DNA from: Venturia oleaginea
Lineage: Eukaryota > Ascomycota > Dothideomycetes > Venturiales > Venturiaceae
Direction of reading: 5' to 3'
DNA: 64,000 bases
Assembly: GCA_013176395.1 (NCBI GenBank)
Contig: JABMLP010000013.1
Span: 744,001 to 808,000 of the forward strand
Position numbers and translations under genes: made by a program. Shown here one piece after another: positions 48,107-61,005 of the stretch. The first letter of the stretch is position 1; each line of letters begins with the position of its first letter. The notes under the pieces are model-generated. The model saw only the letters and a program-made list of their open reading frames with translations, was not told where the DNA came from and made no database searches.

Positions 48107-48637
48107 TCAATTTGGCATTTCCCTCCATAACATTGAGCTGGCTTTTGTTAACTGACGCCTGTACAGGAATTCGACACCCGATCCCAAATCTTGTGGTCCT
48201 TCATACATCGCCTCCTCTTCTACGATCATTCGCGTCCCGCGTGCCGCTGCTCTAGCCAGCTTCTCGCTCAAGTCTGCCACAGGATTGTGGCACGTTTCTT
48301 CGACTTTATAGAAGGTTAGATTGTTTTCGGGTAGAAGGCTGTAGCGTCTGAGAATCAAATTCAATTGTCGTGAGTGGCTTTTATTCTTCCATCTCTGGAA
48401 TGGGTTTCGCGTGATGTTTCGAAGCCGGTGTGAAGTGTCAACAATTGTTTCATCTCTTTTCCAGTCAATTCCCATCGTCAATATAACCTTCCACAGATCC
48501 ACAGCGTTTACAAATTCCACGTATCTGCAAGTGGTTGGTCCACAAGAGCAAGACCAAATCCTGGATAGTGGACTGACCTCCAGCTCGGCCACCCTTTTCT
48601 TAAGACCCTGTCTTGCCTGAGGAGGGATGTTTTGCCA
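48107..48637 (-). CDS. partial unrecognised gene, 3' exon
   Basis: A frame of 176 codons starts at a good acceptor (ATTCTCCAG before 48637) and ends at TGA. It begins WQNIPPQARQGLKKRVAELE and contains a CSCGPTTC cluster, a long polar helical stretch (FQRWKNKSHSRQLNLILRR) and an acidic segment (MIVEEEAMYEG). Composition is protein-like, though codon bias is weaker than in neighbours. No ATG suits a start in this exon except at about residue 55, so upstream exons on the minus strand (perhaps near 48650-48850) are expected. It could also be a decaying gene. No family recognised. Confidence 0.35.
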   Translation of the reverse strand, partial: WQNIPPQARQGLKKRVAELEVSPLSRIWSCSCGPTTCRYVEFVNAVDLWKVILTMGIDWKRDETIVDTSHRLRNITRNPFQRWKNKSHSRQLNLILRRYSLLPENNLTFYKVEETCHNPVADLSEKLARAAARGTRMIVEEEAMYEGPQDLGSGVEFLYRRQLTKASSMLWREMPN

Positions 48638-49588
48638 CTGGAGAATTATGGCAACATGCTTTCATCCGCGGAAGTGTCATGAGGGCAATCATGACTTGGT
48701 TTTTGTTTAGGGCGGCCACACTTCAAGTTCTTTCCTCTCTTGTTCTCGTGGTGGTTTTCGGTTTTCGGTTGTGAATTTGGGAGTGCAGATGGTTGTGGAA
48801 GCAACAATGTTCCAATGCTCCAAGCTCTTTTCAGGAGTTCTCTCAACAATGCAACACTTCGTTCTTCTTTGGTTCAATCTTGTCTCTGCGTAAGGTGGCA
48901 GCCTGACTTTGTTGAGAGTGCTTTCAAGTTTCTGGTCCTCTCTTTCTCAGCTATCCATCACATCTGCAGCTCTTGAGATTTAATCATCTCAAATTTCCTT
49001 TTATTTCAAATGATGCATAGCTCCATCTCTTTCATACCATTGCACGTCCAAGCTCCTTTCAGTCGATCGTAGTTCAATGGCCAGTGGCACATAATGCATT
49101 ATTTGTTCGATTTCTCTTGGCCGGTTGCGTTTGGGGTCGCACGGCTCACGAATTTGTCCTGCTACTTGATAGTCGACGTTCGATCTCGAAATAGAACTTC
49201 TCAATTCGAGATTGATATCGACTAATTTATGGCAATCCAATCTCGAGAAATTGCCAGAAATTGATCAATATCAATCAAAGAGTGGACATGATAAAATGCG
49301 ATGAGTTATTAAGGAAAGGATCTGGACAAGCCAGTGAGAAATGAGCATGAAATTTTGAGCTTTGTATCCCAAATCCTTGAGGATATCGGACTGCAACCTG
49401 TCCAACGCTCAATCACTGGTATCCTGCTCTTGTAGAATGAAAAGCTATCTGTATCTACCGCCTAGCAATCATGTATCGTTATCATAAACAGCAGGAGTAT
49501 GCCTTCCGCCACGTCCCTGTGTTTCTTCATACTCGTTCATTTCGCATGGGTATCGATGAACGGCGAGTGTGTACCTTGAGAAGAGAAT
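48638..49588. other. intergenic region with hairpin repeat
   Basis: The left part may contain 5' exons of the minus-strand gene ending at 48107. The hairpin repeat at 49208-49276 is listed separately. The right end is the 3' flank of UBC13. Confidence 0.45.
49208..49276. repeat. hairpin repeat, distal copy
   Basis: The left arm GATTGATATCGACTAATTTA + TGGCAAT (49210-49236) is inverted as 49250-49276. The reverse complement of the right arm reads GATTGATATTGATCAATTTC + TGGCAAT, about 23 of 27 matching. The arms match those at 17168 and 19290, 30 kb away. Confidence 0.6.
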
Positions 49589-50249
<661 letters not shown>

Positions 50250-50742
50250 GGTGTTTGCTAGCAGCCAGGGCAGCTATTGGGATTCGTGCAGCGATTGTAG
50301 GAGAGTGGATGTGAATATAGTGGAAGATCAGGCTGGCTGTTGGTTGGGTTTGACGTGGGGCAGCAAGGGAGGCAAGTTTGTCGCGGGTACTGACGTGGAG
50401 GGGTGCAGGTACGGAGTATCCCAACCATCAGGGGGGAGGGAGAAGGGTATGTATATAAACGCAGGACCAGAGGGAATACGAAATGCTAATGCGGTTGTTA
50501 AATATGGAATGTAAGATATCTTTGGATGTTCGCGGGAGAAGTAGAACTGCTGGTTGCAGGGGAAGAATGCTCTCATAAGCGTGCCCAAGCTTGCTTTGTA
50601 GTAGTACTCCCTTTTGACACTCCCTAGGATACCGTGACTCCACCATCAATACAGCATTTAATGCTCCAAGTTGCACTCCATTCGGCAAACTTGTATCTGT
50701 AATCTCTGAGCATGAGCTGTCCTACGAGCAAAGCCCCGTGCA
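50250..50742. promoter_or_regulatory. divergent promoter gap
   Basis: This is the 493-bp gap between the start codons of UBC13 (minus) and the MTC5/WDR59-like gene (plus). A TATATAAA-like word occurs near 50452-50459. No other element was recognised. Confidence 0.35.
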
Positions 50743-53700
50743 ATGGATAGGTCCAGCCGGAGGCCCTCCATCCATGAGGTACGCAATGCCTTTCAGAGCC
50801 CGACCTTCGACAGAGATGTGCAGATCCGGGTCAACGAGACGGTTGGCTCTGCCTCCATAAGTCCCAGTGGTAGAGATGTAGTTCTGGCATCGTAGGCAGT
50901 TCCACTATCCCGGCATCCCAACCACTACTAACTCCTCCAGCGCCGAAGGATTGCACATCATCGACCTCGACTCTCCCTATTCCCCGCCCAGACACCTCGC
51001 ACACCAGCAACAATGGCCTCCAGCAGACGTACAGTGGTCCCCTTTCGCTGCCAGGGATCATTGGGTTGTCAGTACCTCTAACCAGAAAGCTCTGGTGTGG
51101 AATCTCGACCATTACAGTCCACGATCTCCTATCCAGCATACCCTCCACGCCCATTCGCGAGCCATTACCGATATAAACTTTTCCGCCCACCATCCAGACC
51201 TCCTCGCGACCTGCGCTGTCGATAGTTATGTCCATTGCTGGGATTTGCGGAGACCGACGAAGCCTGTCAATACTTTCGCCGACTGGAATGCAGGAGCGAC
51301 CCAGGTCAAATGGAACAGGCAGGATGAGCATATACTCGCATCCTCGCATGACAAATTCCTCAAGATCTGGGATGACCGGAAGGGCGCATATCCTTTGAAG
51401 GTTATTGAGGCCCATAGCACAAAGATTTACGGTGTCGACTGGAATCGGACAGACAAAACGGCAATCTTGACATGCTCTTTAGACAAATCCATAAAGTTCT
51501 GGGACTATTCTAGGAATGACAATACTCCTGAAAGAGTTATCAGGACCCTGTTCCCAGTCTGGAGGGCTCGACACACCCCCTTTGGTTGGGGTGTGCTTGC
51601 CTTACCGCAGCGTGGCGACTACGATCTTCATCTTTACAATCGCCAATTAGACAAGAACAATCCGCGCATTGGCTTTGCCAAACCGGTGCATGCCTTTGAA
51701 GGACATACTGCGAACGTCAAAGAGTTCTTATGGAGAACTCGTGGAGATGTTGAGAATGGAATCGACAAGCGTGATTTCCAACTAATTTCCTGGGGCATGG
51801 ATCGCGACTTGCATTTACATCGCATCGACCCTCAAGTGCTTAAAGGCGTAGGCCATGTGAAGGGTCGAGAAGTACGAAAGAAAATGCCGCTGACTCGGCA
51901 GGGGGCCGAGTACAAATCTTTCAGAGATAGGAAGACTTCCCCAGCCAAAGAAGAACTGGCTCCTGTAATGCCAGGCCTGCTCGGAAATCTTGTCTCGGCC
52001 GCTGGCATGTCTAAAATGCCACTTCCAATGGCACCTGGAACAAGAGAATCAGGGTTTATGACTTACTCTGGACGGCAGCACAAGAGAATTATGGATCCCA
52101 TCAAATGGATGGGAGGTGTAACAATGGGACGCCGACAGACTGAGACAGGAAGCAGACCTGGGATTGTGGTGCACGATGAGCCAGAGAGTCTCAGTAACGA
52201 GATGACAACTGTCTCAACAAGATACACAAAGGTGAAGTTTGAGAAAGCCGATGTACATGGGAGAGAAGCGACTGTCACACTCAATGGCCCTTGGGGCTCA
52301 GATGAAAAGCCAGTTTTTCTGCGAGTCCATTTTGATTTTCCTTCGGACTATCCTTCCACAGCAGCTGCCGTCTGTTCTCTTGAAAAGACTGCTGCTGGTA
52401 TTTCAGAAGACATGATAAGAAAGCTCAATGACGAAGTGAAAAGTATTATCGACCACTACCAGGCCCGAAGAATAGGCTGTCTTGAAGCGGTCATCAAATA
52501 CTTACTAGGAGAAAGAGGTTTAGAGGAAAGTACTACTCTCCCCGAATTCGATGGCCCATTTGTCGATGTTATATCCCCCGATGATTATTCGTCCAGTGAT
52601 GAAGACGATGCTGTTCTGGGAGCAGGTCAGGGTCTCGATAATAGCGTAGAGGGAGCATTGCCAACCACGAACATACCACTCCCCAGAAAATGCGGCGCAT
52701 ATTGGTCTCCAGATGGACGTCTGGTATGCTTCTTCGAGCCTAAGCCTGAGCCCAAACCAATATTCAGTCTTGAGACAAAGACGCTTGAACGAGCTGGACG
52801 GAGCCACCGCCATTTCGAAGGGTTTGGCCGATTGCTGGAAGATTCTCCGTCGTCAAAAAAGCGGGCAGTTGTGGGCGAAGAGGACTCGGATGAAGATTCC
52901 TCGGGATCTTGGACTGGTTCGTCCTCGTCTTCGAGCGATGGAGATAGTTCGGAGGACTTCACCAGGCTGCCGTCGAGATTCCATCCACCAGCAGCATGGC
53001 GAGCTACGACTTTGCGCTTCCAGAAGACGTCTTCTCATTCCAGTTCTGGTTATGCCAGACACAAAAGCGTAGCAAAAGTCAAGTCTGTACTCATCATTCA
53101 CGACTTCTCTGACTTGTTGCCCTCAAAGGTGGAATTGGCTGAAGAGTACCAAGTGTTTGGAAATGGTCCAGAAGTATGTGCCCACAACGCCGATGTTGCA
53201 TCTCGATGCGGCCGGCATGATATGGCTGCTGTGTGGGAGATGGCTAGCCATATACTATGTGATGAGGTGCCACTTGAGATCATGGAACAGACTATGAGGA
53301 AGGAACCGATCTTGGTGGTAGCGACGCGCCAGATTATTCGAGTCCGTCGGAAGGATAGTGGTCTTGATCTGCATATCGACAATCCGAGTTCCGTGTCGAA
53401 TCCCAAATTGACGGGGCGTGTGAAATGGGGGACGCATCCATTCGGGAGCGCTTGGCTCATACCTGAATTGTGAGTATTGTTTTGTCGCGCCTGGTGAGAT
53501 GAATCTAACAGTGGCCAGGTTCGACCACTTTGAGAAAGTTGCAGACATCCAAATGTTGGCAATGCTTTCGTGTATATTCTCCGAACCAGCGGCTCAGGAG
53601 GGCGTGTCGAATGCCCTCATGGGCCCAAAGCACGAGGTAAGCGAATTTCCTTCTATCTCGGGTGGCATCCTGCGCGTGTCGAGAAGCGTGGTAGTATGTG

Positions 53701-55176
53701 TTCAGCTTTCTGATGTGATAATAGAACTTGCCCATCCCAATGACAGCCCCGGCCTTTTCTCTTGACTACTTCCCATCTCGGGAGGTGGCTTGGAGTTTGT
53801 TCAGGGAACCAAAGGTGGTAATTGGTACAGTCTCCATGCCCTCGACCATCATAAATCCCATGGCAAGGCTGGATTACTTTGGGAACCGTGTTGGGGTTTA
53901 TGGATCAGCTGGTTCGTCCAATGGCCCGTGGGAACGGGACAGAGACCTGTTGATGCCAAGTGAGCCGCCCACTCCTTATTCTACTGGCACAACACCTCCC
54001 GGCCCTCTGTCGACTCGTTCAAACCGCAACAGCATCGTCAACAGTCTCTCTACTTCACCAGAACAACGAGTAGCCAAGCGCGTCAACTCAAACCTCTCTG
54101 CTGCATTCTCTTCTTTCTCGAGACCTTTTGCTGCCTTTGGAACTTCGCCTGACCGATTCCGCTCAGACGTTGGCGATCTTTCGACTTCCGCACCCACAAG
54201 TGGCATCACTTGGGGCTCAAACACTTTCTATTCGAGCTCCTCCAACTCTCCGCAAAAGCGCAGACGTACCTCAAATAGAAGAAGCTCGTTCAAGATTCAC
54301 GACGGCGCATACTCATCCGACGAAGGAGACTACTACTTCGAAGACTCTGACGACGACAATGGCAACCGTTCTCCCGTCAAGGACTCCAAAGCTCCGACCA
54401 TAAAAACGACCTTCAAGAATCAAAATCAATTTGAAGACGAAGCTCACGCCAGTCTACCTCTCTTACCCCGACCCCATCAATCCAAATACGACGCATACCG
54501 GACCATATACGCTGATCAGCTCAGCGTCTGGGGTCTATACATCCAAAGGGCAGAAATCCTCAAATTCAACGGCCTTACTAATTACTGGCCTGTCGAAATG
54601 TCTTCCAGTCAGCAGTCATCCTCCGCTGGCCAGCAACGCAATGCCGTTGATTCCCGTCGCGCCCGCGACTTCCCCTCTCCAATTCCATCCTCGAACCGCG
54701 CTGCAAACATCGCGCGTGAGCGATCGGTCTACAGATCAGCCACTTCTATCCCCTCAGCATCTCTCGCAACTTCTCTCGATACCACCGCTACCGATATCTA
54801 CACCACTCCAAATGTGTACCTGTCGTCGGACCATCCTGACACCGATGTTACTGACGTAGAGCGCAACAAGATGCTCGAAAATCCGGGCATCCTCTCTCAC
54901 GCTTGGAAGCATGCTGAGACTTGGGTGAACACCATCGAACGTCTCCGCCGCTCATGCTGCTGGTGCAATGAGCTCGTCGAAGGCATCTATGTCACTTGTC
55001 CAACGTCCATTCACCACGCGCATTTCAATTGCCACGACAATTGGATGTCTCATACGCGTCCTGGGGAGCAAGTGGATCGTGGCGTGGCTGGATGTGGATG
55101 CGCTGGTTATATTGATTATGCAGATAGCATCGATGGTGCTGCTCCTGGAGCGATGGTCTCGCATCCTGCTACATAG
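50743..55176 (+). CDS. MTC5: Mtc5/Sea3 (WDR59) GATOR2-type subunit
   Basis: Exons are 50743-50891, 50941-53469, 53519-53636 and 53725-55176 (1415 residues). The protein belongs to the vacuolar SEA/GATOR2 complex that relays amino-acid status to TORC1. Domains in order: WD40 propeller at about residues 35-330 (for example CWDLRRP, KIWDDRK and KFWDYSR blades), RWD domain at about 465-585 (RYTKVKFEKADVHGREATV), a Ser-rich disordered region, and a C-terminal zinc-binding RING-like end at about 1335-1395 (CCWCNELVEGIYVTCPTSIH and GVAGCGC). The start was moved upstream to ATG 50743, which adds MDRSSRRPSIHEVRNAF and joins LAS|AEGLHIID in frame. Acidic Ser tracts near 53000 may be phosphorylated. Confidence 0.93.
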
Positions 55177-55734
55177 CAATGAGTATTTGGCATGACGTTC
55201 GAGGGGATATTTATTTGATATTTAAGATATGATGAAATGATACCCGGTGTAATATAGCATGGATACTTGAAGATAGTATGGAGATGATTACCAATAGCGG
55301 TATCGAAATATAAGTAATGCTATTTCAAATATCAGCTAATTTTCCCCACTGCTCGATTATAAAGTCAATCCCAACGTATTGTTGTAGTCTTTTCGCATTG
55401 ATAATGTTTGAAGGATATGTGAGGGTGGTCCAAAAGCGGATCCTTCCGAAATGTCTCCGTCGATCTCGCCGAAGGATGACACTATCAACTTCATCGACAG
55501 CTAAAGTCTCCAAAACAGGGACATTACACGGATACTTCCAAATAGAAGTCAAAGATCTATCCTCCAAAGCAAGCTCTCTCCTCCTCCTTCTTTGAAACTA
55601 TCGCACGACAGTTTCATCTTCTCAGTTTCATGAACAAACATCTTTCCCGACGAAATATCGTTTTGTTCTTCTTCTGCCCAATCATCTTCCTTCTTTCTTC
55701 TCGGATTATTTGGAAATCAGTGCGTCTAGAAACC
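55177..55734. other. intergenic region
   Basis: MTC5 3' flank and methyltransferase upstream region. A frame at 55630 adds 35 residues in frame to the methyltransferase start (see that entry). No separate gene is seen. Confidence 0.45.
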
Positions 55735-56714
55735 ATGACGGATATCTCTGAAGCTAATCGTAAGCATTGGGAGTATGTATCCTCCTCCCTCCCACCATCT
55801 GCACAAACATCATTTCCCCCAGAAGGTCAGGGATGGAACCAAATTTCACTCCTCCTTCTACTTACGAATAGATGGACATGAAGACGGTGATGGGGAACTA
55901 CTAATACTCCAACAGCACCCGAGCGAAAGACTACGACGCCCTCCCCTGGCAGAAAAAAATGATCGGATATGTCTCCCAAAACCTAGTTGCGAAGAGAGAA
56001 TTCTTCGGGTTGCCACCTCACCCCTCGGAAAATGGGGTGTTCAAACTCCTCGATTATGCATGTGGACCCGGTACCATCTCAGCCGCTTTATCTCCTTTCG
56101 CAAATGAAATTGTAGCGATGGATATTTCGGCGAAGATGGTTGAGGAATACTCGTCGAGATTTCCGGGAAATTATGCGGTGGAAGGGAATCTTTTGGCTGA
56201 GCCGTCTTGGGTGGGTTTGAAGGATGGGGACAAGGTGGAATTGGGTGAGGCAGAATTGGAGAAAAGGGAGGAGCTGAATGGATTTGGTGCTGTGATTATT
56301 GGATTGGGATTCCACCATTTCGATGATTGGAGTGGTGCGTTGCGGAAATTGGGGAAGAGGGTGAAGAAAGGGGGAATGGTAGGGATTGTGGATTTGGTTC
56401 CTGATCTTGATGTTTGTATTTTCCCTTACCCTTACTTATCTGCTGCCCACCTTTTCTTTTCCTCGGATCTATCTATTACCGCTTAGGGCTTTGACTGACT
56501 ACTGTTGTCTTTCTAGTATTGGAACTCTCTCACCGACGAACAAAGAAAAATGATGCACAAAACAGGTTTCTCAGAAGAAGAGATGCGTGGATACATGTTT
56601 GAAGCTGGATTGGTCGATATCGATTTCTTACCTTTAGAGGAAAAGGTGGTGTGGATGATGAAGGGAAAGGAAGTCGAAAGGGGCCTATTCTTCGCGAGAG
56701 GACGGAGGGCGTGA
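55735..56714 (+). CDS. SAM-dependent class I methyltransferase
   Basis: Exons are 55735-55772, 55916-56411 and 56517-56714 (243 residues). The Rossmann-fold methyltransferase core shows motif [19 protein letters not shown], an acidic post-I MDIS, and [17 protein letters not shown] as the motif IV region. The pattern matches small fungal UbiE/Coq5-like enzymes of unknown substrate. The first exon encodes only 12 codons plus two bases ([12 protein letters not shown]) and splices over 143 nt to restore [14 protein letters not shown]. An upstream in-frame ATG at 55630 would add a hydrophobic segment (IVLFFFCPIIFLLSSRIIW), making a membrane-anchored form; the shorter start is preferred because relatives begin near MTDIS. 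Confidence 0.85.
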
Positions 56715-57720
56715 TTTAGATACAAGAGTGTTGGAGAGACACTCTAAGGCTAAAGAGGAGGCTGTAGATCATGGAATACTTTGACACCGACAGAGATATA
56801 TGACAACTCTTTTCCCTGTTCACTTTACACAGCACTGATTTTCCAAGTCCCTCATCTGGGATAAATACTACCAAATTTCTGCGACCCCCAAAACATGAGT
56901 GAGCAGATAATTATAGACAGCGATTCAAAGGTAAAAGAGTTCAATACAGAAACCAACTCCGCTATCTGATAGAAAGTGGTAGCATCGAAAGAACCTGCCG
57001 AATCGAATATTCCACCCCAACAAAATCTAAGCTGCACCAGATCACGAATTCAAAGCCTCATGGATTCTAAACTTGACTATGAGGAAGATAATCCTTGCTA
57101 TACACCCTATACTAATCGACCTAATACATTGAATCCACGATCAAGGGAATAGTGATGTAGAACCAATTAAGAGGATGTATACGTCGATTCGTAGAAGTTT
57201 TCTGCAAATATCACTCTATCATCTTATTGGACAGCTCCTTTTAGATCTCCCCATCGGTGCCATCATAAATGTTAATGATAAGTTCAGCTATCCGGCAGCA
57301 GTCTCCCATCTTCAAATCAACAGAGTTCAAGTTCTGAAAAACATCAAACTTGGGAATGTTATCAAAGATATGTCTCGACACCGATCATGAGTTATGTATC
57401 TTACAACAAGATTCCTTCGAGCCACTCGTCAGAGCCCTTGATATTTTCCAAATTCGAACACACTCATTATTCGACATCCATCATGGCATATCCAAAAAGA
57501 TTGATTGTTGGCGGAGAAAAGGGGGCGAGGGTGATAGATTGTAGCCAGAATGGTGAAATCAAAATATGATAAATATGCTAAACTCGAGAAAACAAAATGC
57601 TAGCCATCAACACGGGCGCCAAAAAAGAGATATAGATATACTTGGAATTTTGAAGAAAACATCAGAGCCAACCCACCTCTCCCCTCCCCTCCCCTCAAAA
57701 CAGGCACAACTTCCACCGCT
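56715..57720. other. intergenic region
   Basis: AT-rich sequence lies between the methyltransferase and the 3' end of the DUF4360 gene. Only short frames occur and none is convincing. A CCCCT run sits near 57680-57697. Confidence 0.5.
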
Positions 57721-58636
57721 CTAGTTGCCAATAACAAAGTCGCTAGACTCAACGCTCATATCGTTGGCAACCGCCGTATCAACAACGACGTTGTTGTTTT
57801 TCCTAGATAAAAAAGAGTCAAAGTCAGTAAAAGAATACTTCCTCGCAAAACTCTCACCATCAAGCAGAGGTGGAAAGACTCACGTCTCGTGGTCAAGCAA
57901 AAGCAGAAGAATGATGGAGAGCAAACTCACTTTCCACACTGTCCAGATCGCCATTGGAATTTGACCTCAATCTTAGTCCCGACCTTTCCGTCTATGGAGT
58001 CGACGGTCAAGGAACCAGCCGCATTGTTTTGGGCATTGAGTCTGATATCGGTGTTGATGTTTGCCAAGCCCTGGGCGTCGCAAGGAGACCACACGGTAGT
58101 GGCGAGCTGGACCTTATCCTCCTTGTTGTAGGGAGCGTGGAGGGGTCCTTGAAGTCTGGCGGTTGATGACGTCTGCAATTCATGTGATTAGAGCTTGTTT
58201 TTCGTTGTTCTCGCGTCCGCTGTGGGGGTAACCATACCTGTTCAGATTGACCAGAGAAATAATAGGTTGAGCCAATCTCAGCTGTCACACCCGCATCGAT
58301 ATCAGCGTATCCTCTTGTAACGAAACCAACAACCGAGTACTGGAAGCCGCTTGGGTAGTTCAGCTTCAAGTTGATCTGGCAATTCTTGCGGGAATCCGTT
58401 CGAAGTTTCACATTTGGTCCGATGTTGGCTTCATACTTGCTGAAGATGATAGTGAAGATCTTTCGGTTGTCTGAGAATTGAGTGGACACGGAACCGGCTG
58501 GGCAACCTGTGCCGTTGTACTTGATGTCCTTGACGAAAACGCTGGATGGAGATGGATCAGCGTTCGATGAGTCCTCGATTGGAGCAGCTGAGGCCAAGGC
58601 GGCGAGGAAGAGAGGGATGTTGTTGGAGAACTTCAT
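57721..58636 (-). CDS. secreted DUF4360 family protein
   Basis: Exons are 58636-58238, 58172-57931 and 57802-57721 (240 residues). A signal peptide (MKFSNNIPLFLAALASAAP) precedes the DUF4360 domain, which begins VKDIKYNGTGCPAGS and ends KIEVKFQWRSGQC. DUF4360 proteins are small extracellular fungal and bacterial proteins of unknown function. The join SEQ|TSST is secure. The third exon is less so: reading on from GQCGK gives an immediate TGA, but a GT donor at that point and a TTTTTATCTAG acceptor give an in-frame acidic tail (KNNNVVVDTAVANDMSVES) ending at TAG. The short form would end at 57927. Confidence 0.82.
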
Positions 58637-61005
58637 GTTGAAGATTATGGTTGCTAGAGATTATGGTTTGATTAGAGGAAAGATTAGAAAGAGTGTTGGA
58701 GAAGCGATTGTTGGAGTTGGATAATTATGACCAACATTGGGAAGCAGACCTGTTAAGTACAAAAAAGATTAGCCGCTCTGCAGAAATCTGTATTTAGAAC
58801 TTACAATAGAGTTGGCATATGATCCCGTCGTCGTCAGCCTCATTGTCTAGACCCTGAGAGATCTGAATGAGGGTAATCTAGGATACGATGTGAAAGTCCT
58901 CGTCTAGTCTCCAGCTGTCCAACAATATGGCGGGCGCAGATGAACGGTGGCGTTCATTTCCCAAAATTAAACTGAGATTTCATATCGATGCAGGAGCTAG
59001 GAGGCCTGACAGGTGCGCTTCGGGCGAATCAGTCCGAAAGCGGCGTCCTTCTCATAAAGAGTTGTGTGATTATGTGTCGCTGTTATTGGACAAGGCCTGG
59101 GTGAGCAATGAAGTTGTGATATCGGGGCCTTGGGAGCAGGGACAGTAATCTCCCACAGCATAACAAAAGAGACATACAACTATACGAAAATAGTATATTA
59201 GTATTCCGAGCCATTGGAAAGCTCGTGGCTGGCCAGGCAAGACAATGGCTATGTTGCCAATGTGGGGAAGCGGCCTCTGTACGCTATTCTTAGCAAGTCT
59301 AAAAGCTTGGGAAGCGATGAGGTTGGATTCCGAAATCACCGTGCGGACCTATCATGTGGCCAAATAAATCAATATGGGTAGTAATATAATTTTAAGAAGA
59401 TCCAAAGCTGGGAATCCGACCAACTTCCACATGCGCAGACATCTTTGTCTTTGCAACGTCGAGGCAGCTGTATAATTGCGTTATGCTCGATCATTTCCTG
59501 CTGAACAATCTCAGCCTGTTTTCATCCTCTCTGCCAATGAAGAAAAAATAACTTGCGAGATCAAGTGCAAGTCAATGTTAAGCTACTAGAAGTCTAGACT
59601 TGCATGGATTTAGGCCCGCGCTTTGTTCACCTTGGGACTCAAGCTCTTCGACTCCAAACTTGGTGTGAGAAGCGAACCTTCGAATCAACATGGATGCGGA
59701 TATATTTGATGCTGTTAACATTACACCAGGTTGTGTCTCAAACCACCACCTGGTAAAGCGTGCCTTCTGTCAGTAATGCAGAGAGCATTCGTAGAGCGCT
59801 GGGGAATGCATGCCTCGGTGATGATCGCACGGAGAGTCAAGCAATATATATCCCAATTGTAACAGTACCTCATATTGATCGGGCCTAGCCGTTGTAACCC
59901 AAGATTCTGCGGCTGATGTTTTTTTGTATTTTTATCAAATCAGAGACTGGTTCATAAAATACCAGACATCGGAGATGAAACGAAGCCAATCGGGAGAGCG
60001 AAAGTAGAGACATGCAATGAGATGGGATTAGCTACTACTATCGAGATCTGAAAATAAGTTTGAACGTGATCTTCTCTGGAGTTCAGGAACGAGGCACAGA
60101 ACTTGGAAGATCAATTCTGGGGGTTATAGATGAAACAGGACATACCACTCTGAGGCCTGAGGCCATACATAGTAACGCAAACCATTGACCGTGCATGGTT
60201 CACGCGATAGGATAGCAGATAAACGAGATCTACTCTGTATACGGAAATTACTGAGAGATGTGCTCTGGAAAATCAAAGCCCACATAAGAGATGGCCGAAA
60301 TATTGATGCCTGTATGCAATAGAATAGAGTTTCGGCAGGCTAAACAAGCACATCTCTCGAACATGATGCTTTGACTCAGCTGCTGAAAGACTTGCTTCAG
60401 CGCCAAAGCCAAAAGCTAGCCGTGGTACGAGGCAGGTACAGTGGGCCGCTGAACTCGAAGCCGCTGAACTCGAAAGTCGCATCATGTCTTCAAGTATCCC
60501 GAAGTCCCCTTTCGAGTAGCAGTTGCGAAACTCGAGGTGAAGTTTGTGAAATTCCTAGGAGTAGCAATATCCATCTAATGGCCTGACTGACGGTTGCTTC
60601 GCTCTCATGTCTCCTGCGGACGATTGCTACATGTTGGGCAAGGCTGAGCACCCGCCCTGGCTGATGAGTCTGAGGTTTTTGCTCGCCTTTTGCAGTGGTA
60701 AAGTAATGAGGAATCGCGTTGGCAGGTTGGTGGTGATTCTGCATGACCAAGCAAGTGGCAGGCGTGGCAGGGCACTGGCAGTGGCGTCTTTAGGATGATA
60801 TGTCATCAATGGATAGCATCATACATCATACATTTCGAGCTTCCACGTCGACTTGGCCCGCCATCTTCCACTCCTAGACATATTCAATCACTGATGCTGT
60901 CTACACATAACTCGACCGCTATCACACAGGAGACCACTATCCGCAACCGACCTCACCATACCTACCCCAAGAGCCATCTTCTTGACCTCTGTCTTGGTCC
61001 TACTT
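58637..61005. other. intergenic region
   Basis: No gene is supported in about 2.4 kb between the DUF4360 and MsrA starts. Frames are short and lack ATG-led or biased products. A CCGCTGAACTCGAAG direct repeat of two units lies near 60449-60475. No tRNA-like B box was found. Confidence 0.45.
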
